A stretch of 64,000 nucleotides of DNA. Source: REEB95 sp963810055 (GTDB lineage: Bacteria > Pseudomonadota > Alphaproteobacteria > ATCC43930 > CGMCC-115725). Of this stretch, positions 36,042-44,957 are shown in pieces (position 1 is the first letter of the stretch; every line of letters begins with the position of its first letter). The position numbers were made by a program, and so were the translations under genes. Where the stretch lies: assembly GCA_963810055.1 (NCBI GenBank), contig CAWEME010000012.1:383809-447808 (forward strand). The letters are read 5' to 3'. The notes under the pieces are model-generated. The model had not been told where the DNA came from, did no database searches, and worked only from the letters and a program-made list of their open reading frames with translations.

Positions 36042-37871
36042 ATGGACATCCGGAACATCGCCATCATCGCCCATGTCGACCATGGGAAAACCACCCTGGT
36101 CGACCAGCTGCTCAGGCAAAGCGGGACCTTCCGCGCCAATCAGCAGGTGATGGAGCGCGCGCTCGATTCGAACGATCTCGAGCGCGAGCGCGGCATCACC
36201 ATCCTGGCCAAATGCACCTCGGTCGATTGGAAAGGCACGCGCATCAACATCGTCGACACGCCCGGCCACGCCGATTTCGGCGGCGAGGTCGAGCGCATTC
36301 TGTCGATGGTCGACGGCGTGCTGGTGCTGGTGGACGCGGCCGAAGGGCCGATGCCGCAGACCAAATTCGTGCTCGGCAAGGCGCTGCGCCAGGGCCTGAG
36401 GCCGATCGTCGTGATCAACAAGATCGACCGCAGCGATGCCAGGCCGACGGCCGTGCATAACGAGATTTTCGACCTCTTCGCCGTGCTCGACGCGACCGAG
36501 GCGCAGCTCGATTTCCCCACGCTTTACGCCTCGGGCCGCGCCGGCTGGGCGGTGGCCGAGCCCGACGACGAGCGCAAGGATTTGACGCCGCTGTTCGACC
36601 TGATTTTGCGCCACGTGAGTCCCCCGGAATCCGAGCCGGACGCGCCCTTCGCCATGCTGGTGACCACGCTCGAATACGATTCCTATGTCGGCCGCGTGCT
36701 GACCGGGCGCATCCACAAGGGCACGGCGCGGGTCAACATGCCCTTGAAGGCGCTGTCGCCCGACGGCCGGGTCATCGAGGAGGCGCGGCTCACCAAGCTC
36801 TTCGCTTTCCGCGGGCTCGAGCGCCGGCCGATCGAAGAGGCCCAGTCCGGCGACATCGTCGCCATCGCGGGTCTCCAGCACACCACCGTCGCCGACACCA
36901 TCTGCGCGCCCGAGGTGACCCAGGCCCTGCCGTCCATGCCGGTCGATCCGCCGACTCTGGCGATGATTTTCTCGGTGAACGACAGCCCCTTGGCCGGGCG
37001 CGAGGGGAACAACAAGGTCACCTCGCGGCTGATATTCGAAAGGCTGAAACGCGAGGCCGAAGGCAACGTCGCCATCCGCGTCCGCGAGAGCGAGGAAAAG
37101 GATGCGATCGAGGTGGCCGGCCGCGGCGAATTGCAGCTCGGCGTCTTGATCGAGACCATGCGGCGCGAAGGCTTCGAGCTTTCGATCTCGCGTCCCCAGG
37201 TCCTGGTCAAGACCGCTCCCGACGGCGGCAAGCTCGAACCGGTCGAGGAGGTCCAGGTCGACGTCGACCAGGATTTCGCCGGCATCGTGGTGGAGAAAAT
37301 GGCGCAGCGCAAAGGCGAGCTCCGGGACATGCGGCCTTCGGGCGGCGGCAAGACGCGGCTCACTTTCCTCGCGCCGACGCGCGGATTGATCGGCTATCAG
37401 GGCGAGTTCATGACCGACACGCGCGGCACCGGCATCATGAGCCGGCTGTTCCACGGCTACGCGCCCTGGAAAGGGCCCATCGAAGGACGGCGCAACGGCG
37501 TTCTGATCTCCAATGGCTCCGGGCAGGCGGTGGCCTATGCGCTGTGGAATCTCGAAGAGCGCGGGCCGATGTTCATCACCCCCGGCACCGAGGTCTATCC
37601 CGGCATGATCATCGGCGGGCACTCGCGCGGCAACGATCTCGACGTCAATCCCTTGAAGGGCAAGCAGCTCACCAACATCCGCACTACCGCCAAGGACGAG
37701 GCGGTGAGGCTCACGCCGCCCATCCTCATGGGCCTCGAACAGGCGATCGCCTATATCGCCGATGACGAGTTGGTCGAGGTGACGCCGAAATCGATTCGCT
37801 TGCGCAAGCGCTTCCTCGATCCGCATGAGCGCAAACGCGCTTCCCGCGCCGCCGAGGCCGAAGCCGGCTGA
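36042..37871 (+). CDS. typA: ribosome-associated GTPase TypA/BipA
   Basis: Translational GTPase of 609 residues: G1 'AHVDHGKTT' (10-18), switch I 'RGITI', G3 'DTPGHADFGGEVE', G4 'NKID', then EF-G-like domains and the BipA-specific C-terminal domain ('EGRRNGVLISNGSGQAVAYA'). It acts in 50S assembly and stress or cold adaptation. Full length, no lesion. Just 30 bases after the kinase gene. Confidence 0.97.
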   Translation: MDIRNIAIIAHVDHGKTTLVDQLLRQSGTFRANQQVMERALDSNDLERERGITILAKCTSVDWKGTRINIVDTPGHADFGGEVERILSMVDGVLVLVDAAEGPMPQTKFVLGKALRQGLRPIVVINKIDRSDARPTAVHNEIFDLFAVLDATEAQLDFPTLYASGRAGWAVAEPDDERKDLTPLFDLILRHVSPPESEPDAPFAMLVTTLEYDSYVGRVLTGRIHKGTARVNMPLKALSPDGRVIEEARLTKLFAFRGLERRPIEEAQSGDIVAIAGLQHTTVADTICAPEVTQALPSMPVDPPTLAMIFSVNDSPLAGREGNNKVTSRLIFERLKREAEGNVAIRVRESEEKDAIEVAGRGELQLGVLIETMRREGFELSISRPQVLVKTAPDGGKLEPVEEVQVDVDQDFAGIVVEKMAQRKGELRDMRPSGGGKTRLTFLAPTRGLIGYQGEFMTDTRGTGIMSRLFHGYAPWKGPIEGRRNGVLISNGSGQAVAYALWNLEERGPMFITPGTEVYPGMIIGGHSRGNDLDVNPLKGKQLTNIRTTAKDEAVRLTPPILMGLEQAIAYIADDELVEVTPKSIRLRKRFLDPHERKRASRAAEAEAG

Positions 37872-37876
37872 CGATT

Positions 37877-37894
37877 CGCAAGCACATGCTTGCG
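37877..37894. repeat. 8-bp hairpin after typA
   Basis: CGCAAGCA-CA-TGCTTGCG, beginning 6 bases after the typA stop. No T run follows, so it is at best an imperfect terminator or an mRNA 3'-end stabiliser. Confidence 0.5.
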
Positions 37895-37969
37895 GCCGAG
37901 GGTTGCGGAAGTCCTGGAATAACCCGACAATGAGTTCCGGGCGATTCGGCTCGCCCGCCGGGGGTTCGC

Positions 37970-38401
37970 ATGCTCGAACTCAAGACGCCCGTGTTGCGGC
38001 AATTGTACCAGGATTGGGAAGCACGCCGGCGCGGACGCGAGCTGCCGGCGCGCGCCGATTTCGATCCGCTCGATCTCAAATACTGCATCGGCAATCTGTC
38101 ACTCATCGACGTGGCCTATGATCCGCTGCGCTTCCGCTTCCGCCTCCATGCCAGCACCGTGTCGCAAAGCATGGGCTTCGATCTCACCGGCAAGAGTCTC
38201 GATGCCATGCCCGATGCGGAATACCGCCGGATCGTGGCGGAGCACTATGGCGAGGTGCTGGCGACGCGCCGTCCCGTCGCCAAGTACCGCAGCCAGGAGA
38301 TGACCGACCAGCATATCTGGAATTGCGAGGTGCTGGTGCTGCCGCTCTCGTCCGATGGCAAGACCATAAACATGCTGATGAGCGGCTTTGTCCGGCTCTG
38401 A
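37970..38401 (+). CDS. PAS-domain protein (PAS_5/DUF1488-like single domain)
   Basis: A 143-residue cytosolic protein that is essentially one PAS-like domain of the alphaproteobacterial PAS_5 type: N-terminal 'LKTPVLRQLYQDWEARRRGR', core 'YCIGNLSLIDV', 'FRFRLHASTV' and final 'LPLSSDGKTINMLMSG'. No output domain is attached. Its ligand and partner are unknown. It overlaps nothing and may be monocistronic. Confidence 0.75.
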   Translation: MLELKTPVLRQLYQDWEARRRGRELPARADFDPLDLKYCIGNLSLIDVAYDPLRFRFRLHASTVSQSMGFDLTGKSLDAMPDAEYRRIVAEHYGEVLATRRPVAKYRSQEMTDQHIWNCEVLVLPLSSDGKTINMLMSGFVRL

Positions 38402-38478
38402 CGGGAAACCCGGCTTTCCTTCGCATGCTTCTTGCGATAAGGTCGCGCTCCCGATCACAGCAACCGGATGAGCGCGTC

Positions 38479-39036
38479 ATGTTGAAGTCCCTTTCGCTCG
38501 CCGCGCTGGTGTCCATCCTGCTCCTTTCCTTCGGAGGTCCCGTGCGCGCAGCCGATCCTGAAAACACGCTTTACCTCGACGTGCCCAAGGGCCGCGTCGT
38601 CATCGAACTCAGGCCCGATCTCGCGCCCAAGACCGTGGCGCACATCAAGGCGCTGGTGCGGCGCGGATTCTACGACGGCATCGTCTTCCACCGCGTCATC
38701 GCGGGATTCATGGCGCAGACCGGCGATCCCACCGGCACCGGCACCGGCGGCTCGGGCCAGACCGTCCCGGCCGAGTTCAGCCAGGCGCATTTCCTGCGCG
38801 GCACGGTCGGCATGGCGCGCGCGGCAAGCCCCGACAGCGGCGACAGCCAGTTCTTCATCTGCTTCGCGCCGCAGCCGGGACTCGACGGCCAATACACCAT
38901 CTTCGGCCAGGTGACCTCGGGCATGGAATTCATCGACGCGATCAAGACCGGCGCGCCCGGCAGCGGCATGGTGACCAATCCCGACAAGATCGTCCGCATG
39001 CAGGTGGCCGCCGACGCCGACAAGAAGAAGCCGTAA
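38479..39036 (+). CDS. periplasmic cyclophilin-type peptidyl-prolyl isomerase
   Basis: Protein of 185 residues: signal peptide about 1-24 ('SLAALVSILLLSFGGPVRA'), then a bacterial PpiA-like cyclophilin domain with 'FYDGIVFHRVIAGFMAQTGD', 'GTVGMARAASPDSGDSQFF' and 'DGQYTIFGQV'. The catalytic Arg sits in 'FHRVI'. It accelerates prolyl isomerisation during envelope protein folding. The ampG-like gene follows 30 bases later. Confidence 0.93.
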   Translation: MLKSLSLAALVSILLLSFGGPVRAADPENTLYLDVPKGRVVIELRPDLAPKTVAHIKALVRRGFYDGIVFHRVIAGFMAQTGDPTGTGTGGSGQTVPAEFSQAHFLRGTVGMARAASPDSGDSQFFICFAPQPGLDGQYTIFGQVTSGMEFIDAIKTGAPGSGMVTNPDKIVRMQVAADADKKKP

Positions 39037-39066
39037 CCCGATCCCGGCCGGGCCGGCGCGCTCCGC

Positions 39067-40383
39067 ATGATCGCATCCTGGCTCGCTTCGCTCCGGGTCT
39101 ACGCCGACCGGCGTATGCTGGCGATCCTGTTGATGGGATTTTCCAGCGGGCTGCCCTTGGCCTTGACCGGCGCCACGCTCGCGATCTGGCTGAAGGAATC
39201 GGGCGTTTCGCTGACCTTTATCGGCCTCTTCGCCCAGGTGGGCCTCGCCTACAACCTTAAATTCCTGTGGTCGCCGGCGATGGACCGGGTGCGGATTCCG
39301 CTGCTGACGAGGGCGCTGGGACGAAGGCGTTCCTGGGCGGTGACGGTCCAGGCGGCGCTGGCCTTGGCGCTTCTCGCCATGGCGTTGTGCGATCCCGCCG
39401 CATATCCCGGACGCGTGGCTTTGGCCGCGTCCTTGGTGGCGTTTCTCTCGGCCAGCCAGGACATCGTCATCGACGCCTATCGCATCGAGCTGCTGGGCGA
39501 GCGCGAACAAGGCGCGGGCGCGGCGGCAACCCAGGTGGGCTACCGTGTCGGCATGATCGCCTCGGGCGCGGGCGCGCTCTATCTGGCCTCCTATTTCGGC
39601 TGGTTCTGGTCCTATGCCGGAATGGCGGCGCTGATGCTGGTGGGGATGGCCACCGTGCTGATGACGCGCGAGCCCAAGGCCGCCAAGGCCCCCAAGGACA
39701 AGAACTGGTTCGAGCGGTCGGTCGCGGCGCCCTTTGCCGAGTTTGCTTCGCGGCGGGGCTGGCTTCTGATCCTGGTCTTCGTCGTGCTCTACAAATTCGG
39801 CGACGCGCTCGCCGGCATCATGTCCAACCCGTTCTATATCGCCTTGGGCTTTTCCAAGATCGAGATCGCCAACGTCGCCAAGCTGTTCGGCGCCGGCGCC
39901 AGCGTCGCCGGCATCTTTTTGGGCGGCTTGCTGGTCTATCGCCTGGGATTGATGCGCGCGCTTCTGGCCTGCGGATGCCTTCAGATGCTCTCGAACCTCA
40001 TGTATATCGTGCAGTACTGGGCCGGGCCCGATCCCGCCATGCTGGCTGTGACCATCGCCGCCGAGAACGTCACCGGCGGCATGGCCTCGGCGGCCTTCGT
40101 CGCCTACCTCTCGGGGCTCTGCAATCCCGCCTTCACCGCCACGCAATACGCGCTGTTGTCGGCCTTGGCCGCCACCGCGCGCACGGTGCTGGCTTCGGGC
40201 GGCGGCTTCCTCGCCGACCGCCTCGGCTGGCCCATGTTTTTCGCGGTCTCGACGCTGGCCTGCCTGCCCGCGCTCGGCCTCTTGCTCTATCTCATGCGCT
40301 CAGCCGAAGCGCAGCAGCCGCGCCCGGTTGCGGCGCAGCCACGCCCGCCCGCCCGCCCCCGTCTGCGAATGTCCCGGCGCTAG
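39067..40383 (+). CDS. ampG: AmpG-family muropeptide permease (MFS)
   Basis: Inner-membrane transporter of 438 residues starting with the family block 'LLMGFSSGLPLALTGATL' and 'GLFAQVGLAYNLKFLWSP'. AmpG imports anhydromuropeptides for recycling, fitting an organism with the PBP encoded at 4.7 kb. The last 28 residues ('PVAAQPRPPARPRL' and so on) are low-complexity and lie antisense to the convergent peptidase gene, an 84-base overlap, suggesting stop loss and 3' extension. Confidence 0.92.
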   Translation: MIASWLASLRVYADRRMLAILLMGFSSGLPLALTGATLAIWLKESGVSLTFIGLFAQVGLAYNLKFLWSPAMDRVRIPLLTRALGRRRSWAVTVQAALALALLAMALCDPAAYPGRVALAASLVAFLSASQDIVIDAYRIELLGEREQGAGAAATQVGYRVGMIASGAGALYLASYFGWFWSYAGMAALMLVGMATVLMTREPKAAKAPKDKNWFERSVAAPFAEFASRRGWLLILVFVVLYKFGDALAGIMSNPFYIALGFSKIEIANVAKLFGAGASVAGIFLGGLLVYRLGLMRALLACGCLQMLSNLMYIVQYWAGPDPAMLAVTIAAENVTGGMASAAFVAYLSGLCNPAFTATQYALLSALAATARTVLASGGGFLADRLGWPMFFAVSTLACLPALGLLLYLMRSAEAQQPRPVAAQPRPPARPRLRMSRR

Positions 40384-41016
40384 CGTCTCCACCAGCTTCC
40401 AGAAACGCGGCCCGTGGTTCATTTCCGCCAGGTGGGCGACTTCATGCGCCACGACGTAGTGCAGCACTTCCTCGGGCGCGAAGATCAGCCGCCAGGAAAA
40501 CGCCAATTCGCCCGCGGCCGAACAGCTGCCCCAGCGGCTCTTGCCGTCGCTCAGGCGAATCCCCTCGACGGTGCGGCCGATGCGCCGGGCGAGCTCTTGC
40601 GCGCGCGCCGCCATCTCCCGGCGGGCATAGGCGCGCAGGAAATCCCTGAGCCGGCGCGGCAGATGCGCGGCTTGGCCGGCGACGTGGATTTCGCCGTCCT
40701 CGATCCAGGCCGGGCCTTTCCCGCGCGCGGCCGGGCGGTGGCGGATGCGGTGCGTCCGGCCCAGCAGGGGAATCTCGGAGCCGTCGGCGAAGGCCACGCG
40801 CGGCGGCAAGTCCCTGAGCCGCTGTTCGAGCCAGCCGCGATTCTGTTCCAGGAACCGCCCCGCTTCCTTGAGCGAGCCCCAGCGCGGCAGCACCAGCTCC
40901 ACCGCCTCGCCGCGCTCGTCGAGCCGCAGCACGAAACGGCGCGCGCGCGGGTGGCGCGACACGTTGAGCTTCATCTCGGCCTGGCCGAGAGATATGCGTT
41001 GCGGCAATGCCGTCAC
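40300..41016 (-). CDS. YgjP-type M48-like metallopeptidase
   Basis: Protein of 238 residues with the UPF0267/YgjP zinc site 'HEVAHLAEMNHGPRFW' (H191-E192-x2-H195, H201) and the characteristic 'DGKSRWGSCSAAGELAFSWRL' (shown in parts). The start is the GTG at 41014-41016, overlapping the upstream SCO gene by GTGA; an ATG 14 codons later is possible. Function poorly known, probably a cytosolic zinc peptidase. Convergent 84-base overlap with ampG. Confidence 0.88.
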   Translation of the reverse strand: MTALPQRISLGQAEMKLNVSRHPRARRFVLRLDERGEAVELVLPRWGSLKEAGRFLEQNRGWLEQRLRDLPPRVAFADGSEIPLLGRTHRIRHRPAARGKGPAWIEDGEIHVAGQAAHLPRRLRDFLRAYARREMAARAQELARRIGRTVEGIRLSDGKSRWGSCSAAGELAFSWRLIFAPEEVLHYVVAHEVAHLAEMNHGPRFWKLVETLAPGHSQTGAGGRAWLRRNRARLLRFG

Positions 41017-41612
41017 AGATGGCGCCTGATCGCCGCCGCCATGGCCCCGGGATCGGTCCCGGGCGGGATCAGCGCGGCGAGCTTGCCGTTGCGGTCCATG
41101 AGATAGATGAAGGAGGAATGATCCATCAGGTAATCCGCCTGGCCCGGCTCGGTCACCTTCTTGGCATAGACGCGATAGTCCTTCTCGGCCGCCGCCACTT
41201 GTTCCGCGCTGCCGGTCAGGGCCAAGAGCCGCGGATGGAAATTCGCGGCATAGAGTTTCAGCTGCCCCGGGGTGTCGCGTTCGGGATCGACGGTGATGAA
41301 GATCGGCTGGACCTGGTCGGCTTCGGGCCCGAGCTGGTCGAGCGCCTGGCTCATGGCCGCGAGCGTCGTCGGGCAGATATCGGGGCAATAGGTGTAGCCG
41401 AAATAGACCAGCATCAGCTTGCCGCGGAAATCCGCGTCCTGGCGCGCGGTTCCGTTCTGGTCGGTGAGCGAAAACGGGCCGCCGATGGGCAAGGAGGCCG
41501 CGCTGTTGATCTCGCCGCCGCCGAACCAGCCGGTTTCGTAGGCGAAGCCCGCCAGCAACAGGACGAGCACGACAAGAAAGGCAACCAGGCCGCGAAACGT
41601 TACACGGGACAT
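41013..41612 (-). CDS. SCO1/SenC-family copper chaperone
   Basis: Membrane-anchored thioredoxin-fold protein, 199 residues: N-terminal helix (8-24), copper ligands C76 and C80 ('YTYCPDICPTT') and H165 ('YLMDHSSF'). SCO/SenC proteins deliver copper to the CuA or binuclear centre of cytochrome oxidase. In Rhodobacter senC sits beside regB-regA; here it lies 4 kb away from the same pair, a partial conservation of that link. Confidence 0.94.
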   Translation of the reverse strand: MSRVTFRGLVAFLVVLVLLLAGFAYETGWFGGGEINSAASLPIGGPFSLTDQNGTARQDADFRGKLMLVYFGYTYCPDICPTTLAAMSQALDQLGPEADQVQPIFITVDPERDTPGQLKLYAANFHPRLLALTGSAEQVAAAEKDYRVYAKKVTEPGQADYLMDHSSFIYLMDRNGKLAALIPPGTDPGAMAAAIRRHL

Positions 41613-41629
41613 GGGAAGATTTTATACTC

Positions 41630-42418
41630 TTAGCCGGGCGATGTCATGGGCCCGTGCGCTTGAGCCGCACCGTCCGGCCCACCGCCGCCACCGCCGGCGC
41701 GGTCGATGCCCGCGCGTTTGGCGTCCGCCGCCGCGTTTTCAAGATTAGTTTCAACCACGCGCTGTCCCGGCAGCGTCGCCTGGCTCACGATCACCACCGG
41801 CTCGTCGCGCGGCTTGCCGGCTTCCATCAACCGGCGAGCGATCTTGTCCAAATTCTGCAACGCCATGTAGATCACCAGCAGGCGCGATCCCTTGGCGAGC
41901 GATTCCCAGTCGACGTCCTCCGGCAATCCGCCGCCGCTGGCATAGGCGGTCACGAAGGAAACCGCCGAATTGGTGTCGCGGTGGGTGAGCGGTATCCCGG
42001 CTTGAGCCAAGGCCGCGACGCCGGCGGTTATGCCCGGCACGACGCGATAGGGAATATGGGCCGCCTCGAGCGCCAACGCCTCCTCGCCGCCGCGGCCGAA
42101 GACGAAGGGATCGCCGCCCTTCAAGCGCAGCACGCGCTTCCCTTGGCGCGCCAGCTCGATCAGCCGGTTGGAGATGTCGGGCTGTTGCGGCGAGGGCTTG
42201 CCGCCGCGTTTGCCGGCGTAATGCAGGCGGGATCCCGGCCGCGCCAAAGCGAGAATGCTTTTTCCCACCAGCGCGTCGTAGACGATGTCATCCGCCTGTT
42301 TCAGCGCGTGGAGCGCCAGCAACGACAACAGCCCGGGCGCGCCCGGCCCGGATCCCACGAGCCAGACCGTGCCTGCGGCGAATTCCGGCAAATCGAGTGG
42401 CGAAAGATCGATTTCCAT
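41630..42418 (-). CDS. cobA: uroporphyrinogen-III C-methyltransferase, C-terminus frameshifted
   Basis: SUMT makes precorrin-2 from uroporphyrinogen III for cobalamin and siroheme. Motifs: 'WLVGSGPGAPGLLSLLALH', 'GKRGGKPSPQQPDI', 'LKGGDPFVFGRGGEE', 'VPGITAGVAALA', 'YMALQNL'. The ATG at 42418 suits the family. The current frame ends in a Gly-rich nonsense tail ('RAGGGGGGPDGAAQ'). Skipping one base near 41701 restores 'APAVAAVGRTVRLKRTGP' ending at TGA 41644-41646, the expected SUMT end. Catalytic parts are upstream of the lesion, so the protein may still work. Confidence 0.9.
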   Translation of the reverse strand: MEIDLSPLDLPEFAAGTVWLVGSGPGAPGLLSLLALHALKQADDIVYDALVGKSILALARPGSRLHYAGKRGGKPSPQQPDISNRLIELARQGKRVLRLKGGDPFVFGRGGEEALALEAAHIPYRVVPGITAGVAALAQAGIPLTHRDTNSAVSFVTAYASGGGLPEDVDWESLAKGSRLLVIYMALQNLDKIARRLMEAGKPRDEPVVIVSQATLPGQRVVETNLENAAADAKRAGIDRAGGGGGGPDGAAQAHGPMTSPG

Positions 42419-42560
42419 CGCGGGCGACACCCTACACCGCGGGCCCTTGCGCAGGATAGAAGGGCGCTCCAGGCCGCGCTTGCCGCCTTCCTCCGGGTTT
42501 AACTTGAAAGCCGCCCGGGGCGGACGCAAAATCCGCCGCCAGGGAGAGAGGATATCCCGG

Positions 42561-43190
42561 ATGACCCGTAGCCGCGCCGCGCTTTTGGCCGTGCTCCTGC
42601 TCGTTGCCGCAGCGCCCTTGGCGCGGGCGCAGAGCAGCGGCAGCGCCACCCCGTTCAACGACACCGGCATCGGCGGCAGCCCGACCATCCCGTTCGGCGG
42701 CCTCCATGCGGATCAGCCGAACTACATCGCCATGTCATCCTCGGCCAACAATCCCGGCCAGGTGATGTGGTATGTCAGCCAGGGCTTCGATCCCGACCAG
42801 CCCGATTACACCGGCGTCACCGCGTTGATGTACGCCGCACTCAACGACAACGCGCAGATCGCTTATATCCTGATCAGCCATTCGACGGCTCATCTCGACG
42901 TCCGTGACAAGTTCGGCAACACCGCGTTGCACTTGGCGGCCCAGCGCGGCAGCCTCGACGTCATGCGCGAACTGCTCGAGGCCAAGGCGCCGGTCGACGT
43001 GCCGAACCACGAAGGCATCACGCCGCTGATGATGGCCGCCAATAACAACCACGTCGAAGCGGTCAAGCTGCTGCTGAAATACGGCGCCGATGCCAGCAAG
43101 CAGGACTTTACCGGGCGCGACGCGCTGGGCTGGGCCGGCAACAAGACCGCGGTGGTCCAGCTCCTCAAGAATCCCGCCAGCGCACACTGA
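42561..43190 (+). CDS. periplasmic ankyrin-repeat protein
   Basis: Exported protein of 209 residues: signal peptide 1-23 ('AVLLLVAAAPLARAQS'), a linker, then about four ankyrin repeats ('GVTALMYAALNDNAQIAYIL', 'GNTALHLAAQRGSLDVMREL', 'GITPLMMAANNNHVEAVKLL', 'GRDALGWAGNKTAVVQLL'). Periplasmic ankyrin proteins often bind a partner enzyme such as catalase or a toxin effector; nothing here identifies it. It is divergent from cobA. Confidence 0.85.
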   Translation: MTRSRAALLAVLLLVAAAPLARAQSSGSATPFNDTGIGGSPTIPFGGLHADQPNYIAMSSSANNPGQVMWYVSQGFDPDQPDYTGVTALMYAALNDNAQIAYILISHSTAHLDVRDKFGNTALHLAAQRGSLDVMRELLEAKAPVDVPNHEGITPLMMAANNNHVEAVKLLLKYGADASKQDFTGRDALGWAGNKTAVVQLLKNPASAH

Positions 43191-43232
43191 ATTGAATCGT
43201 CACGGCGCCGAATAGAGCGCCCCCGGCGCCAA

Positions 43233-44957
43233 CTACGGCGCCGAATAAAGAGTGAGCACCATCAGCTTGCCGTTGGAATAATCGAGACCGGACACCCGGC
43301 CGAGGATATGCGGCGTCTTGCCCAGCCGGGCGAGCGCCTGGCGGAACGGGCCCTCCTGCCGGCCTTCGACCAAGGCCACCGCGCCGGGATTGCCCGCCAG
43401 CATGCTGGCCGCCTCGCCGCCCGGAACGATCTTGGTGGCCGTTCCCAAAAGGAAGATCAGGCTCGGCTCGTTATAGCCGGCTACCGCGACGGACGCGTCC
43501 CCGGGCGCGTTGGCGCGGACGAGAGATGCGGCGCCGCGCGACAGCCACAGCCGGTCGAGGCTGGGCGCGACCAAGCCCAAAGCCGGGGCGAGCGTCAGCA
43601 GCGCCAGGATCGCCGCGCGCGCGGCCAGGCCCGGCATGGCCTGGCTCGAACGCCGGAAGCGCCAGAAACGATAGAGCAGCGTTCCGCCCATCAGCAGAAT
43701 GATCGCGGCCGCCGTCACGCCCGCGGCCGACAACCCCCGCCCCAACGCCATCGGCGCCGCGATCAGCACCGCCGCGAGCGCCAGCGACGCCGCCGTCCAC
43801 AGGATGGCGGAAACGGCGTCGAGCCAGAGCGGCCGCCGGAATCCCTTGACCAGCGCCGCCGCCGCCAGCAGCGCGAAGGCCGGATAAACCGGCAGCGGGT
43901 AATGCGGCAGCTTGGTCGGGACCAGCTCCAGCGCGATCCAGAACGGCACCGCCCAGGCGAGCAGGAAACGCTCCGCCGGAAGCGCGCGTTCCTGCCAGCC
44001 GCGCAGCAATCCGCCGCCCAGGAAAAGCGAGCCCGGCCAGAAGGTCAGCGCCAGCAGCAGGGTATAAGCGCCGGGCGGAACGCCGTGGCCTTCCTGCGCG
44101 CCCGCGAGCTTGCCGAGAAAATCATGGCCGAGCGATTCCGACAGGAAGGCGCCTTGGGTGGCGGCCGAAACCAGATAGAGCCAAGGCCCGACAACCGCCA
44201 GGAACAGCGCTGCGCCCCACAGCGGCTTCAAGTCCCAAAGCCAGCGCGCCTCGCGGTCGGCCACGACCAGGCTGAGTACCGTGAGCAGCGCCAGAAGCGG
44301 CACCACCGGCCCCTTCACCAGCGCCGAGGCGGCCAACGCCGCCCAGAACAGCAGCGCCCATTGCCCCCGCGCCCGCCCCCTCTTTTCGGGAGGCCGCGCC
44401 TCGTGCTTTCCTCGCTTGCGCGCGGCGCAATAAATTTTTCCCAACGCCAATTGCGCCGCCGCCGCTAATCCCAGCAGCACGGCATCGGTCTTGGCGAGAT
44501 GGGCTTCCGCGACCAGGGTCAGCGAGCAAGCCAGCAGCGCCGCGCCCAAAAGCGCGGCCTGCGGTCCCACCAAGGCGCGCCCCAAGGCGAAGGTCAAAAA
44601 AACCGCCGCCAGCGCGCCCAAGAGCGAGGGCAGGCGGTAAGGCCAGATGTCGCTGCGTTCGGCGTCGCTCAGGCTCGCCACCGACAACGCCTGCAGCCAA
44701 TAGATTCCGGCGGGCTTGCGGTTGCGCGCCTCGTCCTGGAAGCGGATGCGGAGATAATCGCCGCTCTCGATCATCTGGCGCGTCGCCTGGGCGAAGCGCG
44801 CCTCGTCGCGGTCCATCACCGGCAGATCGCGCGCTCCGGGCAGGTAAAGGCCGAGGCAGAGCAATCCCAGCAGCGCATAAGGCCGCCAACCCCGTCCGGT
44901 CCATGCCGGACCCGGCCGCGCGTTTGGGCCGCGCCCGGATTTTGCCTTGCCGGGCAC
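43233..44957 (-). CDS. ArnT/PMT-like GT39 membrane glycosyltransferase
   Basis: Polyprenol-phosphate-sugar-dependent transferase of 574 residues with about 11-12 helices. The first periplasmic loop has the DE motif 'VMDRDEARFAQATRQMIESG' (D-E catalytic/metal) and 'RNRKPAGIYWLQ', typical of ArnT/PMT_2 proteins. It probably adds a sugar to lipid A or another envelope acceptor. GTG start at 44957 shares its first base with the last base of the cobS TAG stop. A 13-base repeat of its 3' end (TATTCGGCGCCGT) recurs 33 bases later in the same frame. Confidence 0.88.
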   Translation of the reverse strand: MPGKAKSGRGPNARPGPAWTGRGWRPYALLGLLCLGLYLPGARDLPVMDRDEARFAQATRQMIESGDYLRIRFQDEARNRKPAGIYWLQALSVASLSDAERSDIWPYRLPSLLGALAAVFLTFALGRALVGPQAALLGAALLACSLTLVAEAHLAKTDAVLLGLAAAAQLALGKIYCAARKRGKHEARPPEKRGRARGQWALLFWAALAASALVKGPVVPLLALLTVLSLVVADREARWLWDLKPLWGAALFLAVVGPWLYLVSAATQGAFLSESLGHDFLGKLAGAQEGHGVPPGAYTLLLALTFWPGSLFLGGGLLRGWQERALPAERFLLAWAVPFWIALELVPTKLPHYPLPVYPAFALLAAAALVKGFRRPLWLDAVSAILWTAASLALAAVLIAAPMALGRGLSAAGVTAAAIILLMGGTLLYRFWRFRRSSQAMPGLAARAAILALLTLAPALGLVAPSLDRLWLSRGAASLVRANAPGDASVAVAGYNEPSLIFLLGTATKIVPGGEAASMLAGNPGAVALVEGRQEGPFRQALARLGKTPHILGRVSGLDYSNGKLMVLTLYSAP

